Source of the DNA: Macrothele yani
Lineage: Eukaryota > Arthropoda > Arachnida > Araneae > Macrothelidae
Reading direction: 5' to 3'
DNA: 64,000 nt
Assembly (NCBI GenBank): GCA_039090855.1
Contig: CM077002.1
Location: 83,580,194-83,644,193, forward strand
Under the pieces are notes generated by a model, which was given only the letters and a program-made list of their open reading frames with translations, ran no database searches and was not told the DNA's origin. The position numbers and the translations under genes were made by a program. This document shows, piece by piece, positions 10,987 through 23,604 of the stretch. Position 1 is the stretch's first letter; every line of letters begins with the position of its first letter.

Positions 10987-12126
10987 ACATCATTACCATG
11001 CAGATGATTGACTAGTGGTAAAAGTGTCAACAGGTGGCAGCACATGTGCTTTAAGAACAGCAATTACCAACTGCTAGTGAAGGCTGTCTATTTGCTGTCA
11101 ATCTCCCAATTGTATCTCACACCTAAAAACACAAATACTGCTTCCATCTTCATTTAATTCATGTTTCTGATTGAAATCAAAGGCTCTTTGGTTTCTGATT
11201 TCAATCGGAATCTGTGAGAGAGCAGTGAACATTAACTCATGCTGCAAGCATCGCTCTGATTTGGCACACTTGTAACACCTTGGTTTCTTTTTCACTTTTG
11301 TGCAGTGCCTTCTCTGACTGATCACTTGGAAGGAAGGAATATGGTAGCACTGGTTCACAAGAAAAAAATAAACTTACAAAATTTAACTTTTTGCTGAAAA
11401 GAAAAATGCAAAAGTTACCTCACTTTCTCTTCCTTTTAATTTTTTAATAATTAATTTTCACTGAAATGTTAAAAATACAGTTACAGATTTTTGGAACACT
11501 AACTGTATTTATTCTAGCCTCATCTTATACTCAGAACTGACTTATCTTTGAACGGAGATAAGGAAATTGAGGAATTTAACTCATTCAATTCGTACTAAAT
11601 ATCAACTTATAAATCAAAAAATGTAAAAAACAAAACAAAAACAGACTGTTCTTCAATCAACTGACTTTTTACCACATTACTAAGCCAGACACACTTATGC
11701 ATGAGTATAGTCTGAATATCTGCACCTGAGCAAATACTGCTGCGGCTACTACAACTTTTTGCTGTTTCCCCTCTTATAAATTTGCATGATAACTGAGTCC
11801 TCAGAAAGCAAAGCACTTTTCCACGCCACCTTAATGATACTGGGTAAATGAAGCATATCCATCGTTTCACAATGTTTAAGAAATTCTGTATTAATTTCAT
11901 CATAAGTACAGTTTAACCATGTTTTTAGAGTCAAAAATAACATCACCTACTTCACCAGCACCTATTTGTCCTACAATCCTCTGGGTCACCATCATTTACA
12001 ACATTGTCATCAATACTTACTTACCTGCTCCATAGTGTCTGGGTTTTCATTTAACAGGTCTTCAAAAAATGTACTGTCTTATATATCCCACTCTGATACA
12101 CAAAGCTGCCCAGCTTTATTAAGTAA
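10987..12126. other. Intron sequence, no recognised feature
   Basis: Lies in the calpain-7 intron between 9772 and 15397. Minus-strand open stretches at 11098-11358 (Cys/Lys-rich) and 11749-11946 resemble no family I know. No inverted repeats were seen. Confidence 0.4.
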
Positions 12127-12128
12127 TA

Positions 12129-13347
12129 CACTATCTACCAACCAGTAATTGGGCACCCCTGCAATCGACGATATCTGCGGTCCTGATACACGTCGCGGCC
12201 ACCGCCGTTAAATATCGTGTGGGAAAAAACAACGCAACCAGTCGCATGCAAGAAGCCACGCAGTTTGGACCTCTCCAATTTCGAGAAAGGTGTAATTGTC
12301 GGGTATCACAGAAATGGCCGATCCATACACGACATATCCAGAAAGTTGAAGTACCCAAAATCGACAGTGGCCTACGTGATTGTCAAGTGGAAGGTGAGAG
12401 GTGACTGTCAGAATGTGCCCCGACCCGGCAGACCCACAAAACTGGGAGTTAGAGACCGACGGGTGCTGGCCAGAGAAATTCGGAAGAACCGTACCAAATC
12501 GATGGGCCACATACGCGAAGAGTTTCAACAGGCATCCGGGAGTGTTCTTTTGATTAATACCATCCGTAAGGAAGCCCATCTGCTCAGTTATCATGGACGT
12601 GCTACTGCCCACAAGCCTTTGATCACCAAGTCCAATAGCGCTGCTCGGCTAACGTAGTACAAAGAACGTCGACAGTGGACCGCTGAACAGTGGAAACAGG
12701 TTCTCTGGATCGACAAATCAAGGTTCACCCTCTACCGTTCGGATGGCAGGGTCTGGGTTTGGCGTCTGCCTGGACAACGCCTCCTGCCGGAATGTATTGT
12801 GCCAACTGTGAAGTTCGGCAGCAGTGGAATTATGCTATGGGGGTGTTTCTCCTGGTATGGCACGGGACCTTTGGTCGCAATTCCTGGTAGACTCAACGCC
12901 GAGACCTACTGCACCATTTTGGATGACCATGCGCTTCCTACGTTGTGGCAGTTTTATGGGGTGGACCCATGTTACTTTCAGGATGACAATGCCTCCTGTC
13001 ATGTTGCGAGGTCCACCATGGCTTGTTATGGTGACAATGGGGTTAATCGAATGGACTGGCCTGCGCAGAGCCCGGACCTTAACCCTATCGAGCACCTCTG
13101 GGACGAGTTGGAGCGTCGACTTAAGGGGTGCCCCCATCGTCTGAAATCGGTGAAGGAACTGACCTGTCTTCTCCAAGCCGAGTGGAAGAAAATACCGCTA
13201 GCCATCGTACAATGCCTGGTTGAGAGTATGCCCCGGAGGGTCGCAGCTGTAATCGCCGCTCGTGGAGGCTCCACCAACTATTGAAGGTGAATAAACTTTG
13301 TTTTTCTTTGCTATCACAGGTGTCCAATTACTTGTTGGTAGATAGTG
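12129..13347 (+). mobile_element. Complete Tc1 element with matching inverted repeats
   Basis: A 1219-bp element flanked by TA (12127-12128 and 13348-13349). The termini CACTATCTACCAAC at left and the same sequence inverted at right (GTTGGTAGATAGTG) extend, with a few mismatches, for about 30 bp. The single transposase gene fills the middle and is more GC-rich than the surrounding intron, a sign of recent arrival. Confidence 0.95.
12217..13284 (+). pseudogene. Tc1 transposase, one in-frame stop codon
   Basis: One reading frame from 12217 to 13284 is broken only by TAG at 12655-12657. It shows an N-terminal paired-like HTH (LSNFEKGVIVGYHRNGRSI, GRPTKLGVRD), then catalytic Asp in WIDKSRF (family usually SDES/T), the second Asp in FQDDNASCH and the third residue Glu in [11 protein letters not shown]. 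There are 34 residues between the second Asp and the Glu, the DD34E spacing of Tc1. It ends [10 protein letters not shown]. About 355 codons, normal for Tc1. Likely inactivated recently. Confidence 0.93.
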
Positions 13348-13514
13348 TATATCATTAATTTTGGTTTGACTTTGAAATCTTTTGTAACCTCAAAACATGT
13401 AGTTGATAACTGACCCAGAAACAAACTTTAATAATGAATTCACACTTTATAGATTTTTCTTCTAGCAGCACATAATAAAATATTTATTATAAAATCAGGT
13501 TGAATCTGGGAAAA

Positions 13515-13949
13515 AGGTCTATATTTTTTCAGCATGATAATGCCAGACTCCACACTACTGCTACCGGTTCAACAGCAATATAGAACATTCCGATTTGAAG
13601 TTATTGCACACCTTCCCTACAATCCAGATTTTGTATTATCAGATGTCTGGTTGTTTGTAGCACTAAGAAAACATCTAAAAGAAATTAATTCCATAAGTGA
13701 TGAAGTTCAAGCTGCTATGAGAAAATGGTTTCAAAAACAGCTTGAAAAGTTCTACAGAGATGGGTTTGCAAAACTAGTTCAACATTGACAGGGTTCTATT
13801 GAATGAGAAGAAGATTACGCAAAGAAATAGAGAAATAAGTTATAAGTACAAATTGCACATTTTAAATAATATTCTGTTTTTATTTCATTTTGATAAATTG
13901 TGTGTGAGTAAATATGCAAACATGGATGCATTCCTTTCTGAACACCCTA
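13515..13949 (+). pseudogene. mariner transposase C-terminal relic with right end
   Basis: Encodes FFQHDNARLHT (second catalytic Asp) and, after a frame slip, HLPYNPDFVLSDVWLF (the mariner 'PPYSPDLAPSDYHLF' block with the third Asp), then LRKHLKE and FYRDGFAKL. The 3' end CTGAACACCCTATGTA looks like a mariner terminus. The N-terminal half and left inverted repeat are missing. Confidence 0.75.
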
Positions 13950-15396
13950 TGTACTAATTAAATAGTAATTATAAGTTTGCTGGATAAACATAAATCAGTT
14001 TTTTCATTCATGTTTGCAAAACAGATTTCTCCAAATTTTCTCATTACATATTTGATTCCATTCTTACATTCTGCACCTCTGCTGTTCAAATTCCCAAGAA
14101 TAATAACTTTTTTCCCATTAATTTTAAACAACCATATTTACCCCCACTCCCCAAGAAAAGCTTTATATGTACAGCTGGAATTATGGACTGGCCCACAAAC
14201 CACAACATTTGTTAAAACCAAGCTATCCAATTTTGAAACAATCCAGAGATTTTCCTGATTCACATTTTTCTAGTAAACCAATTCGACAGCCATTATACCG
14301 TCAATGGCTGAGGCTACACCACAGACTGTGACTGACCCATGTTTTTAGCCTCACTAATGCTTTTCATACTTAGGTTGATTTTTTTTTTTTTTGATGTTTT
14401 GCTTAATGCTACCTCTTTTGTAATGATTCCTTTTTACATTAATACATGCAAGCTTTATCTTCTCAAAATCACCATTTAGTTTCTTCAATCCATTGATCTC
14501 AGTATTCTAGTTGTAAACTTTTTACTCCCCCAATCTTCCATTGATAACCAAGAATGTGAGCACTCTTGGTTCAATGGAAGATAGGGAGCTTTAGACCCAG
14601 GTGATCCTGAATCTGTTATGTGATTTCATTTAGAATAGGTGCCATTTGAGAATAAGGTGGCCTAAAGATTTTGCAAACCAACAGGACCTGCTGGTTGATA
14701 ATTGGTAGCCTCTCCGAAATAGACACGGGAACTGAATAGAATAGAATAGTGAAAATGATTTTTTTTTTTTTAAACAAGAGAACTAGCTTTTGCTCCATAG
14801 CATGTGGAAGATGGGTGGGGCACTAAAGAATGTGCCTTTATTACTAATGAATATGACACACCTACTTAAATGCTGGAACAGAAACACATGGTCCCCAGTG
14901 AAGTTCAGCAGTCTCCTTCTAGCTTGAATACATACTGTATCTCCTGGAAGGAGCTGAACTTTGGGAAAGGTGTGTGTGTGGAACAAGCTCATGAAAATGT
15001 TTAATGTCCAGCTGTAGAAGCTCCATTTTTCAAACTGAAAACCATTTTATGTATTCAAACCATTTGATATTTCCAAATTATTAAAACTATAAAGAAAAGT
15101 ACTGATAGTATTTCTTTTCTTTCTTTTTTTAATGGAATGGATATTTTGAAGGAAGACCAAAAACATACACTTTTCAGAGGCACACACAGCTCATAAAACT
15201 TACAGAATTTCATCACCTGACACAGTTTGAAAAATATGAATGTTGATTTCAGTTTTAAGTGCAAACAATTAAAACAGAGAAAAGAAGAGTATGATTTCAG
15301 TCATAGTTGAATAAGACAAAACATTAAATTAATATTTTCTTTTCAAGTCCTATAACACTGAAATTGGAAGTTTTTATATTCAACAAATGCACTGAC
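13950..15396. other. Intron sequence, no recognised feature
   Basis: AT-rich calpain-7 intron with poly(T) runs. No reading frame in it resembles a known family, and neither inverted repeats nor duplications stood out. Confidence 0.5.
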
Positions 15397-15541
15397 CATT
15401 GTCAAACATCTGAGCATTTCGGGGGTCATACTTCAGAGCTTCCCTAAGTGGTCTGGTCCAGTTCACAGTATCATGTTCTGAATAATTACCCTTCCATCTA
15501 ACTTGACTCCATGGATTTTTTACAAGGAATAATCGTTTCCC
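15397..15541 (-). CDS. CAPN7: calpain-7 exon with the catalytic asparagine
   Basis: 145 nt: 48 codons plus one base. It starts GKRLFLVKNPWS and ends AQMFDN-G. NPWS followed by VRWKG is the calpain signature. Its Asn (exon residue 9) is the third catalytic residue. The acceptor is tttttatag and the donor gtcagt, leaving phase 1, which the next exon at 9772 completes exactly. This exon is missing from a simple ATG-based ORF list because it has no Met start. It sits alone between 10.8 kb and 5.6 kb introns. Confidence 0.9.
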
Positions 15542-16819
15542 CTATAAAAAGTAAAAAGTTCATTATTGAAAGTATTCGTGTCCAGATTAAAATCGTTAAA
15601 TAAAAAAATATTTATCACTGTATGTGTGCTATAAAAGAGAGTTTCTAACCTACTGTAATGTAGGGGCTGGAAGAAGAAAGGTGCTTATTTTAAAGTTGTG
15701 TGTTAGATGTATAAAAATGAGTAAAGGTGTTGTTCAGAAGGAAAAGAAGATGCCTTTTCGAGCTGCACTCTCAATTTTACACATACCCAGTGAAAGAAAA
15801 AATTTAACAGTAAAACAACCAACTCATCTCTCTTTCTCTCTCTGTCCTAAATGGGAAAATTTTGTTGGGAAATAAAACACAAATAGTGTTTAGACAAATT
15901 TTAAGTTCTGCAGATACCAATTATTCTGAAGTTCATTGGTTACTGTTATCAGCTATATATTATCATCAGTTTTAAAAATCCAATTCAAATTACTCAATTT
16001 TAAAAACACCAGTCAGTATTCTGGTTAACATGAAAAGAAGACCAAAATATTTGTCATTTGTCCAATTTTTTTTTTTTTTCTATTTAAACCATGGAAAATT
16101 CTTTTCAAGTATGGCATGCTAAATGCATGAGGTAAAACCAAATAAAATATCTTCTCACACTATTTTTCACCTGATCTGTATTCCAGTAATACTTTATGAA
16201 TGAGATTTGTGCATTATTTCATTTGATTCAACTGCTATTTCCAAAATATGTTAAAATAAATATTTATTAAAAACTTCCTGTGGTTTTCTTCATTCAATTT
16301 AACCTTCATGAAAAAGAGTGATATACCATTTACCCTCTATGTTTCTGGCAGCAAAGTGATCAAGAAACTTGAGAAATAAGTTCATGTCATTATTTCCCAA
16401 AATGAGGCTGAACTGTCTGATGATTGCATTGCAGTTTTGTTGAATGGGAAAATTCTTTAAAATAATGTACAAACTGAAGTTAAAAGAAAAGTTAATTTCA
16501 AGCTAAAAAAAAAGTTAAAATTTAAGCAAGTAGGAGTGCTAAAACAGATTATGGCAGGGGTCAGGCCTCTACATTTAGATCTTAATGCTCATCACCAGGG
16601 CTATTAGAACTTGTTGATGGTCTTACCTGGCTGAAGGTCTTCACACCTGAATCTTCTGGTGGCAGCATCTTTGGCATATTCACATTTCTTGATTGGTCAT
16701 TGATGTTTCATGTGCAACCAACTACAGCATGGTAAGTCTGTAAGTAAATTTCTTTCATTTTTATCTGTTTTTTTTTTTTGTTCTTGTATCTCACGTGCTA
16801 TTAACTAAATAATATATAA
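15542..16819. other. Intron sequence, no recognised feature
   Basis: Left part of the 10.8 kb calpain-7 intron. AT-rich with homopolymer runs. The short open stretch at 15624-15875 has no family resemblance. Confidence 0.5.
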
Positions 16820-16875
16820 TAGTAACAACCCAGTTTAGATCCCTTTCACTGGGGACCTAAACTGGGTTGTTACTA
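16820..16875. repeat. Short near-perfect hairpin (about 24-bp stem)
   Basis: Arms TAGTAACAACCCAGTTTAG.. and ..CTAAACTGGGTTGTTACTA pair over about 24 bp with a single mismatch (A at 16839) around an 8-nt loop. GC content is above the surroundings. It could be a miniature inverted-repeat insertion or a structured RNA. No coding sequence. Confidence 0.85.
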
Positions 16876-18137
16876 CTGCAGTTTTTGTGTTTGGTTTGCT
16901 CAATTTCAATTGCTTTGGAATTCCTTAAGGCAATTTTTTTTTTTTTTTTTGTTGGTAAATGATTTCAAATGCAGGTTTGTCTGGTTAGTTGGCTATACAA
17001 GAATCTTCTCTCATGTCTGAGTCCAATTGCTAAAGTGCTGACTTAGGTGATGTTTTAGTTGATTTTTGTACTGCCCATAAAAATATTTTATTTTTATTAT
17101 CATGAGTGGATTTAAAAACCCAGAGCATAGTAAAGGCACCCAGAAAGAAACTGAAATGTGACCATTGAGAAAATAGGCTACATTTGGGAAATAATAGAGT
17201 GAACTGCTAGCTCAAGTTTTTTGTTTGCTTAGCATCAGAAGAGAAACCAAATCCACATTTTTTCCATGGAAATAAAAACAGCTGAGAGCTTTATGATCAA
17301 TTACCAGATTGCAAAGAACTAATTATAAAGTCAGAATACCTTCAGAAGCTGTATAAAACAAGGATTAACTGTGAACTGAAGGAATGTTTTCAGGCTGCCA
17401 AAAACTTTTGGGTATAGGACAAGCAGTATTTTTCTTTGTTGCTTTAAAAAATACAAATCCAATGAATTTACATACATCACGCCCACAATCATTTCTACAA
17501 ACATTGATAAAAAAAACTATGTTCAATACAATTTCACGTTCAAAACCAAAATGCCATATCAAATGCAAAGCCTAGTGTAATAAAAATGTGGTAAAAATTG
17601 ATGTAATTTCTTAGACACAAAAATAATTATGATATCTCACAGAAAGAAAAAAAAATGTACAGTTTTCAACCAAAAACAGTGCAGACATTTGCACACTAGA
17701 AATAGCAATGTTAAATGTTTTTCCTTGTTCTACAACTTAGCATGAGCATAAAAAAAATCACTGATTTTTTCTTTGTTTAGGTTTTTATTGGCGAATTTGA
17801 TATTTGGCAGTTTTTCTACAGTATATTAATTAATTGTTTATCCAACATTTTCCCTATTTTGTTCAAAACTGGATATAATTTTTTAGAATTGATTTTTTCC
17901 CTTATTAAATGTAAACAGCCTCGCATGAAGATAATTACATACATAGTAAAATAGTGAATAATAAAGGTATCTACATGCCTACTATTGAGACATATATAGC
18001 ACATTATAAATTTGGTGGACAAATGCTCCAGCTCTGAGAGAAGCCTAACATACATAGTTATTCTTTGTTAGTTAAATTAAACTATTTACAAACAAAAACT
18101 TTTGGTTAAAATTAATTTACAACTCTTAATTAAATTA
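16876..18137. other. Intron sequence, no recognised feature
   Basis: AT-rich intron of calpain-7, with poly(T) tracts near 16930 and 17650. The overlapping plus and minus frames near 17365-17575 show no recognisable domain. Confidence 0.5.
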
Positions 18138-18395
18138 TATGTCATCATCATTGTCAACCATTATCAATCCACTGCTGGACAAAGGTCTCCCCAAGTTTCC
18201 TCCACAACGGTCTGTCTTGTGCCAGTCTCCCCCATGTTACTCCCGCATACTCTCGAATTTTATCCACCCATCTCCCATGTGGCCTTCTTCTGGGACTTTT
18301 CCTGTCCCTTGTAATCCAATCTAAAATTTTGGCTGTCCATCGATGGTCTGTCCTTCTGGCAGTATGTCAAGCCTATTGTCATTTCAGGGTTTTAG
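18138..18395 (-). mobile_element. RTE-D: short 3' fragment of the RTE family
   Basis: Begins with the CATCATCATTGTCAACC tail seen in RTE-A, -B and -C and covers only the C-terminal coding end (minus strand: DHRWTAKILD, then RRRPHGRWVD, WIDNG region). It stops abruptly at about 18395, a strongly 5'-truncated insertion. More diverged from RTE-B than RTE-A is. Confidence 0.88.
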
Positions 18396-18959
18396 TAGAA
18401 GTTCAATATATACACCTGAACATCAAATTACGTGGGAGATAGGCAATGTATATTAGGACAAGGTCCTTTATAATACTGTTACACACGTAGTATGAGTTTT
18501 GAATAGACAAGTTGACCTCAATGATAATGAAATATTTATAGTTGAAATTAAGAATATTTATTTATGTACAGTATTTAAATCTTGAATCCTAACATAGGTT
18601 ATATTTAGTGAGATATCAAAACGGCAATGAAGCAAATGGAGCAACATGTGTTGCGCTCACCTTACTCCGGTTTCAATCCTTCTGGCTTGCAATCGATCAT
18701 GCTTCTTGTCTGGTGCTGTACCATGTCATTGAAGATATTCCGTGTTCAAACTTCGACACAAATATGAACATCTGCACAATTCCACAAGAAGGGGGTGATG
18801 AGTTAAAATAATTTTGAGATCACTGTCAAGATAAAATTACGTCGACGCGGCCAGAATCTTAACAGGTGAAACATTTCGCTGTCCTATGCCAAGCTGCTAT
18901 GAAGTATCCAGATTAAAAGATTTAAAACTTTAAAAAATGTTAAAAGAAGTTAACAAGTC
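18396..18959. other. Intron sequence, no recognised feature
   Basis: Between the RTE-D fragment and the PLE-D tail. The plus frame at 18608-18811 has no known domain. It may include PLE-D 3' UTR sequence. Confidence 0.4.
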
Positions 18960-19520
18960 ACTCCTCGATCATCCAAACATGTTTCTGGCAATACTGTGCC
19001 CATCTTCAGCGGTCGGTTGTATGAGACAACCGTATGCTTTTATTGTGCTGACTACCTCCTTGTCACCAGTCGACCCATCGCTCATTGGTCCTGTATCCGT
19101 GCGTAGGTTAATCATGTGATTTACAACTTTTTGCTATTGTTGCACCATCTGGTGTTTTTCCCCTGTAATTTCATTGATAATCGTTGTTGGTTGAGATATT
19201 TTCAACAAATTTAGTTTTTATATACTTTTCTTCAGTTTCTTTTTCTTTTGTTATTATGTATCGCCAGGCAAACGGCAATTCAATGGGTGCTTGTTCATTG
19301 CAGTTAAATCCTCTGGTTTTTTTCTATCACAACGGACTCAGAATACAATATCTTTCTGTGTGTGTTGTGCGTAGTATATATTTTAGCATTTTCCCACAAG
19401 GGGATAGAATTATTATTAATGCAATATGTAATAAGAGATGTTCGTTGCTCATCCCTTTTTCCAATTTCTCTTGTGTTCTTCTATTCTTGTTTTCAGTCGT
19501 CTTTTAGTACTTTCGAGTTT
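18960..19520 (-). mobile_element. PLE-D: 3' end of a Penelope-like element
   Basis: The minus strand encodes STKRRLKTRIEEHKRNWKK and, after a frame slip, RTSLITYCINN, LWENAKIY and SESVVIEKN. This is the C-terminal part of the GIY-YIG domain, parallel to PLE-A and PLE-E. A 3' tail follows, with a hammerhead-like motif at 18982-19009. The 5' side stops inside the nuclease, directly against an R4-like LINE. Confidence 0.7.
18982..19009 (-). ncRNA. Hammerhead-like core in the PLE-D tail
   Basis: CTGAAGA, hairpin TGGGCA / TGCCA (one bulge), GAAAC. Downstream of the nuclease fragment of PLE-D. Confidence 0.45.
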
Positions 19521-21010
19521 TCCGATCCAGTATTTCTAATTCACTTTGGGTCCAATCAATTATTCCAGCTGAGTATCTAATTACTGGAATGGCCCATGTA
19601 TTTATGGCTTTGATTGTATTTCTACCATTTAGTTTTGATTTCAATATTTTTCTTACTCTCTTGATGTATTCACTCTGAGTCAGACCTTTGTATGTAAGAT
19701 GTTATCTGATTCAAGAATTCCAAGGCATTTATAATTTTCATTATCCGACAATGATTTCATTATATTACCATTTTCTAGTTCTATTCCATCTATATTCTGG
19801 ACTTTTCCCCGGCGCATGGATAGTACTGCACATTTTTCCAGTCCAAATTCCATCTGTACATCATCACTAAATATTTGCACTGTATGCAGCAATGTTTCAA
19901 GTTTGGTGGAACTTTTTGCATACAATTTGAGGACATCCATGTACAGCAGATGGTTTATTTTTCCACGTTGGTCCGAAATGTGGTAGCCCATTTTTGTTTT
20001 GTTCAAAATCATTGACAATGGAATTAAAGAGATATTAAACAATAAAGGAGACAAAGAATCCCCTTGAAATATGCCTTTCTTGATATTAACTTCTCCGAGT
20101 TCTTCACCATATGCATGTAACACTGTTTTCCAGATTTTCATATTTTCTTTGAGGAATCGGCAGGTGTTTTTGCTAACTCCAAATAGTTCCAAACAAATGT
20201 TAATCCAGCTGTGGGGCAATGAGTCAAAGGCCTTTTTATAATCTATCCATGCCATATTCAAATTCGTTTTTCTTCTTTTGGAGTTTTTTAGTACCATTTT
20301 GTCAATTAGCAGCTGGTCTTTTGTGCCTCTTGACCTTTTGAAGTTCCCCTTCTGTTCTATTGGGTACAAATTGTTTCCCCATAAGTAGTCATATATTGAT
20401 CTTGCTAGTACTCTTGTGAAAAGTTTGAATGTTGTTGGGAGGCATGTAATTGGATGATAGTTTGAAGGTTCATTACCTTTTTCTTGATCTTTCATTATAA
20501 GGAATGTGCGACCTATTGTCATCCAATCTTCTGAGGCAGAATTCTGTAGCATTATATTGAATTGCATAGCTATTCGTTGATGAAGACTTGTAAGATACTT
20601 CAACCAAAATCCATGCAATTCATCTGGCCCAGGAGCGCTCCAGGCTTTCACATTCTTTACTTGCTGTGTAATCATATCAGTTGTTATCATCAGATTATCC
20701 ATGTGTATTAATTTCAAATCTTTACGAACATCGTTGATCCACAAGGCATTTTTATTATGTTCAACTGGGCTTTCCCAAATTCCTTTCCAAAATGTCAAGG
20801 TATCTTTCTTGCATGGGCTGATGTTTATTTGGATTGCCTTTTGTCTCAATGATTTATAAAATACTTGTTGCTGATTCCAAAATTGCGCATTTTTTTTGTA
20901 CTGTTTTATATGTCCATCATATCTTTCAATTTTCTTTGCAGTAGCTGTTACCCGTTGTTTTAATTCTTCCATAATTTCAACAATTCTTTTTCTTTCCAGG
21001 TCGTATTTTT
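19521..21010 (-). mobile_element. R4/Dong-like LINE fragment
   Basis: Its 430-codon frame (19680-20972) plus a shifted extension to about 19521 covers reverse transcriptase: WSAPGPDELHGFW, SNYHPITCLPT, AWIDYKKAFDSLPH (motif A), GIFQGDSLSPLLF (motif B), then LLYMDVLKLYAKS, where the usual MDD has become MDV (second catalytic Asp lost), and later IKAINTWAIPVIRYSAGIIDW and LEILDRKTRK. These are typical of R4/Dong LINEs. The C-terminal restriction-like endonuclease is missing because PLE-D sequence begins there. Inactive. Confidence 0.8.
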
Positions 21011-21599
21011 TGCAGAGTTTTTATTTTTCTACTTTTAAGCTTCCCATCTTTCATCTTTTATTTTTCTACTTTTAAGCTTCCACATCTGGCACATTTCAGT
21101 TGCATTGTTCTACGTTATTATTTTTTTTATAGTGATCCCATAATGAAACTTTCAGGATATGTAGAAAAATAATGTTTGTTAAACATATATTTTTTTCAGG
21201 TTTTTTAAAAAACACATGATTTTTTATATTTCAATTTAAAAATTTAAAAATTTAAAACTTGAAATTAATTTTTTTAATAGTGTCATGTGGCATGTCAAAT
21301 GAAAGCCCAATTCAAGATCTTTAAAATGAGCCATAATTCATGACCCTAGCTCTACTAGAACCCGAGCAATTGGCAGTTAAAGTTTGCTCAGATGATGAAA
21401 TTTCAGGGTTTTTTTGAAATTTCAAAAATCAATAACTCAAAAACAGTTGCATTAAAAATTCTGAAAAAAATCATGTTTGTTTATATTGATGAATACTACA
21501 ATTATACCAAGTTTCATAAAAATAAAAAAATGTCGGGTTGTGAGCTTTGTTGATTTGACATGGCATTAATGACCCTATATATCATCATCATCATCATTG

Positions 21600-23604
21600 T
21601 CAACCATTATCAATCCACTGCTGGACGAAGGTCTCCCCAAGTTTCCTCCACAACGGTCTGTCTTGTGCCAGTCTCCTCCATGTCACTCCCGCATATTTAC
21701 GAATTTCATCCACCCATCTCCCATGTGGTCTTTTTCTGGGTCTTTTCCTGTCCCTTGGAATCCAATCTAAAATTTCGGCTGTCCATCTATGGTCTGTCCT
21801 TCTGGCAGTATGTCCAGCCCATTGCCATTTCAGGGATTTAACTCTGATCATGATGTCTTCCACTCTCGTCATTTTTCGGATCCACGAGTTCCTCTTCTTA
21901 TCTCTCCTGGTTATACCAAGCATGCACCTCTCCATGCTTCTTTGAGTTGTCTGCAGCTTTTGTATGTCTCTTTTAGTTAAGGTCCACGTCTCTGCACCAT
22001 ACGTAAGCACTGGAAGGATGCATTGATCAAACACTTTTCTTTTAAGACATAATGGCATATTGCTCTTGAAAATTATGCTGTTTCTTCCAAAAGCTCTCCA
22101 GGCAAGTTTTGTACGCCGATTAATTTCTTCATCAATGTGACCCTCACTTGATATCTGCTGTCCAAGAATAAACATACGTATCTGTTATCTCCAGTTTTTC
22201 TCCATCAATCGATAAATCTTCATTTCTTGTAAAAGCATTGAACATCACTTTTGTCTTCTGAAAGTTCATTTTTAATCCCACTTCTTTACTCTTGTCAGCA
22301 AGTTCCTGGATCATACTCTGCAGCTCTGATGGGGTAGTTGCAAAAATGACTACGTCATCAGCAAAACGAAGGTGGGTTAGATAATCTCCATTAATCTTTA
22401 TCCCTTTGTTTTCCCAGTTCAGTGATTGAAAGACATTTTCCAATGTGGCATTAAAGAGCTTCGGAGATATGGTGTCACCTTGTCTCACTCCCTTTCCAAT
22501 TTTTATGTGTGTTGTATTTTCAAACAGCCGAATCTTTGCACTTGCATTTTCATAGATGTTATTAATAATATTAATGTATGCATCTTCAATACCGCAGGAT
22601 TTCAGAGCCGTGGTAACTGCTGATGGTTTCACCGAATCAAAGGCTTTTTCATAATCGATAAAAGCCATGCACAATGGAAGTTCATATTCCCTCGCTCTTT
22701 CAATCAGTTCTCTCAGTACGTGGATATGATCTATTGTGCTGTAGCCACTCCTGAATCCAGCTTGTTCTCTCGGTTGAGCCATGTCCAGTGTTACCTTCAA
22801 GCGGTGTGAAAGAACTTTAGTGAAGATTTTATAAACCACTGATAGGAGGCTGATAGGTCTGTAGTTCCTGAGATCCTCAATGTCACCTTTTTTATGTAGC
22901 AGGATCATTGTAGCATTGTTCTAATCCTCAGGAATCTTCCCTTCATTAAGGCATCGAGTGAAAATTTGGGCGAGTACTGTTTCAATTTCTCCACTTGCTT
23001 CTTGTATGATGTCTATAGTAATTCCATCTTCTCCTGGAGCTTTCCCTCGCTTCATGTTCTTGATTGCATGAGCAACTTCTGCTGGGAGGACTGGAAGAAC
23101 TCTGGTACCTTTCATGATGTCTGGAGTACATGTATCATCCCTTTCATATAATTTGGAGTAGAAATCTTTCACTCTTGTTAAAATTTCGCCTCTATTTCTT
23201 GTTATAGAACCATCTTCTTTTCTCAGTGCCATAATCTGTTTTCTTCCCTTACCGAGATGTCCCTTTGCTATCTTAAGGCTTTGGTTGTTTTCAATTGCTT
23301 TTCTCACTAGCTCACAGTTGAATTTCCTTACGTCTTCAGTGATACTTTTTCGTGTTGTCTTGCATAGCTCTATATATTCCACTTTGGAAGTCACATCTAC
23401 TTTAGTTGTCCTCATCTCTCTTCTTTTTTGCATCAACATTTTGGTTTCTCCTGATAATTTGTTCACATGCAACTTGTTCTTAGACCCAGCTAATTTTGTT
23501 GCTGTTTCCATTAGAGCTTTGGTTACTTTTCTGTTAACTTCCGAAATATCCACTTCTTCCGATGTTAGGCCTTCTAAAGCAGAGAATCTGTTCTTCAGTT
23601 CCAA
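21600..23604 (-). pseudogene. RTE-B reverse transcriptase and C-terminal region
   Basis: Three successive open parts (22921-23604, 22144-22908, 21600-22175). The first ends at TAG (22921-22923), which replaces the TGG of RTE-A in GKIPEDWNN. RT motifs FIDYEKAFDS, GVRQGDTISP and LRFADDVVIF are intact. A one-base insertion near 22165 shifts TYVYLGQQ. The C-terminal region WTLTKRD to WIDNG is open. Confidence 0.9.

Noticed and set aside
11098..11358. 86-codon Cys/Lys-rich minus-strand frame
   Set aside because: No family match, no clear partner exons and it lies within a calpain-7 intron; likely chance or an unknown relic.
11749..11946. 65-codon minus-strand frame, faintly like a Tigger C-terminus
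   Set aside because: Only a loose resemblance, no catalytic motif.
12835..13176. Antisense frame across the Tc1 transposase
   Set aside because: Shadow of the real plus-strand gene; no domain of its own.
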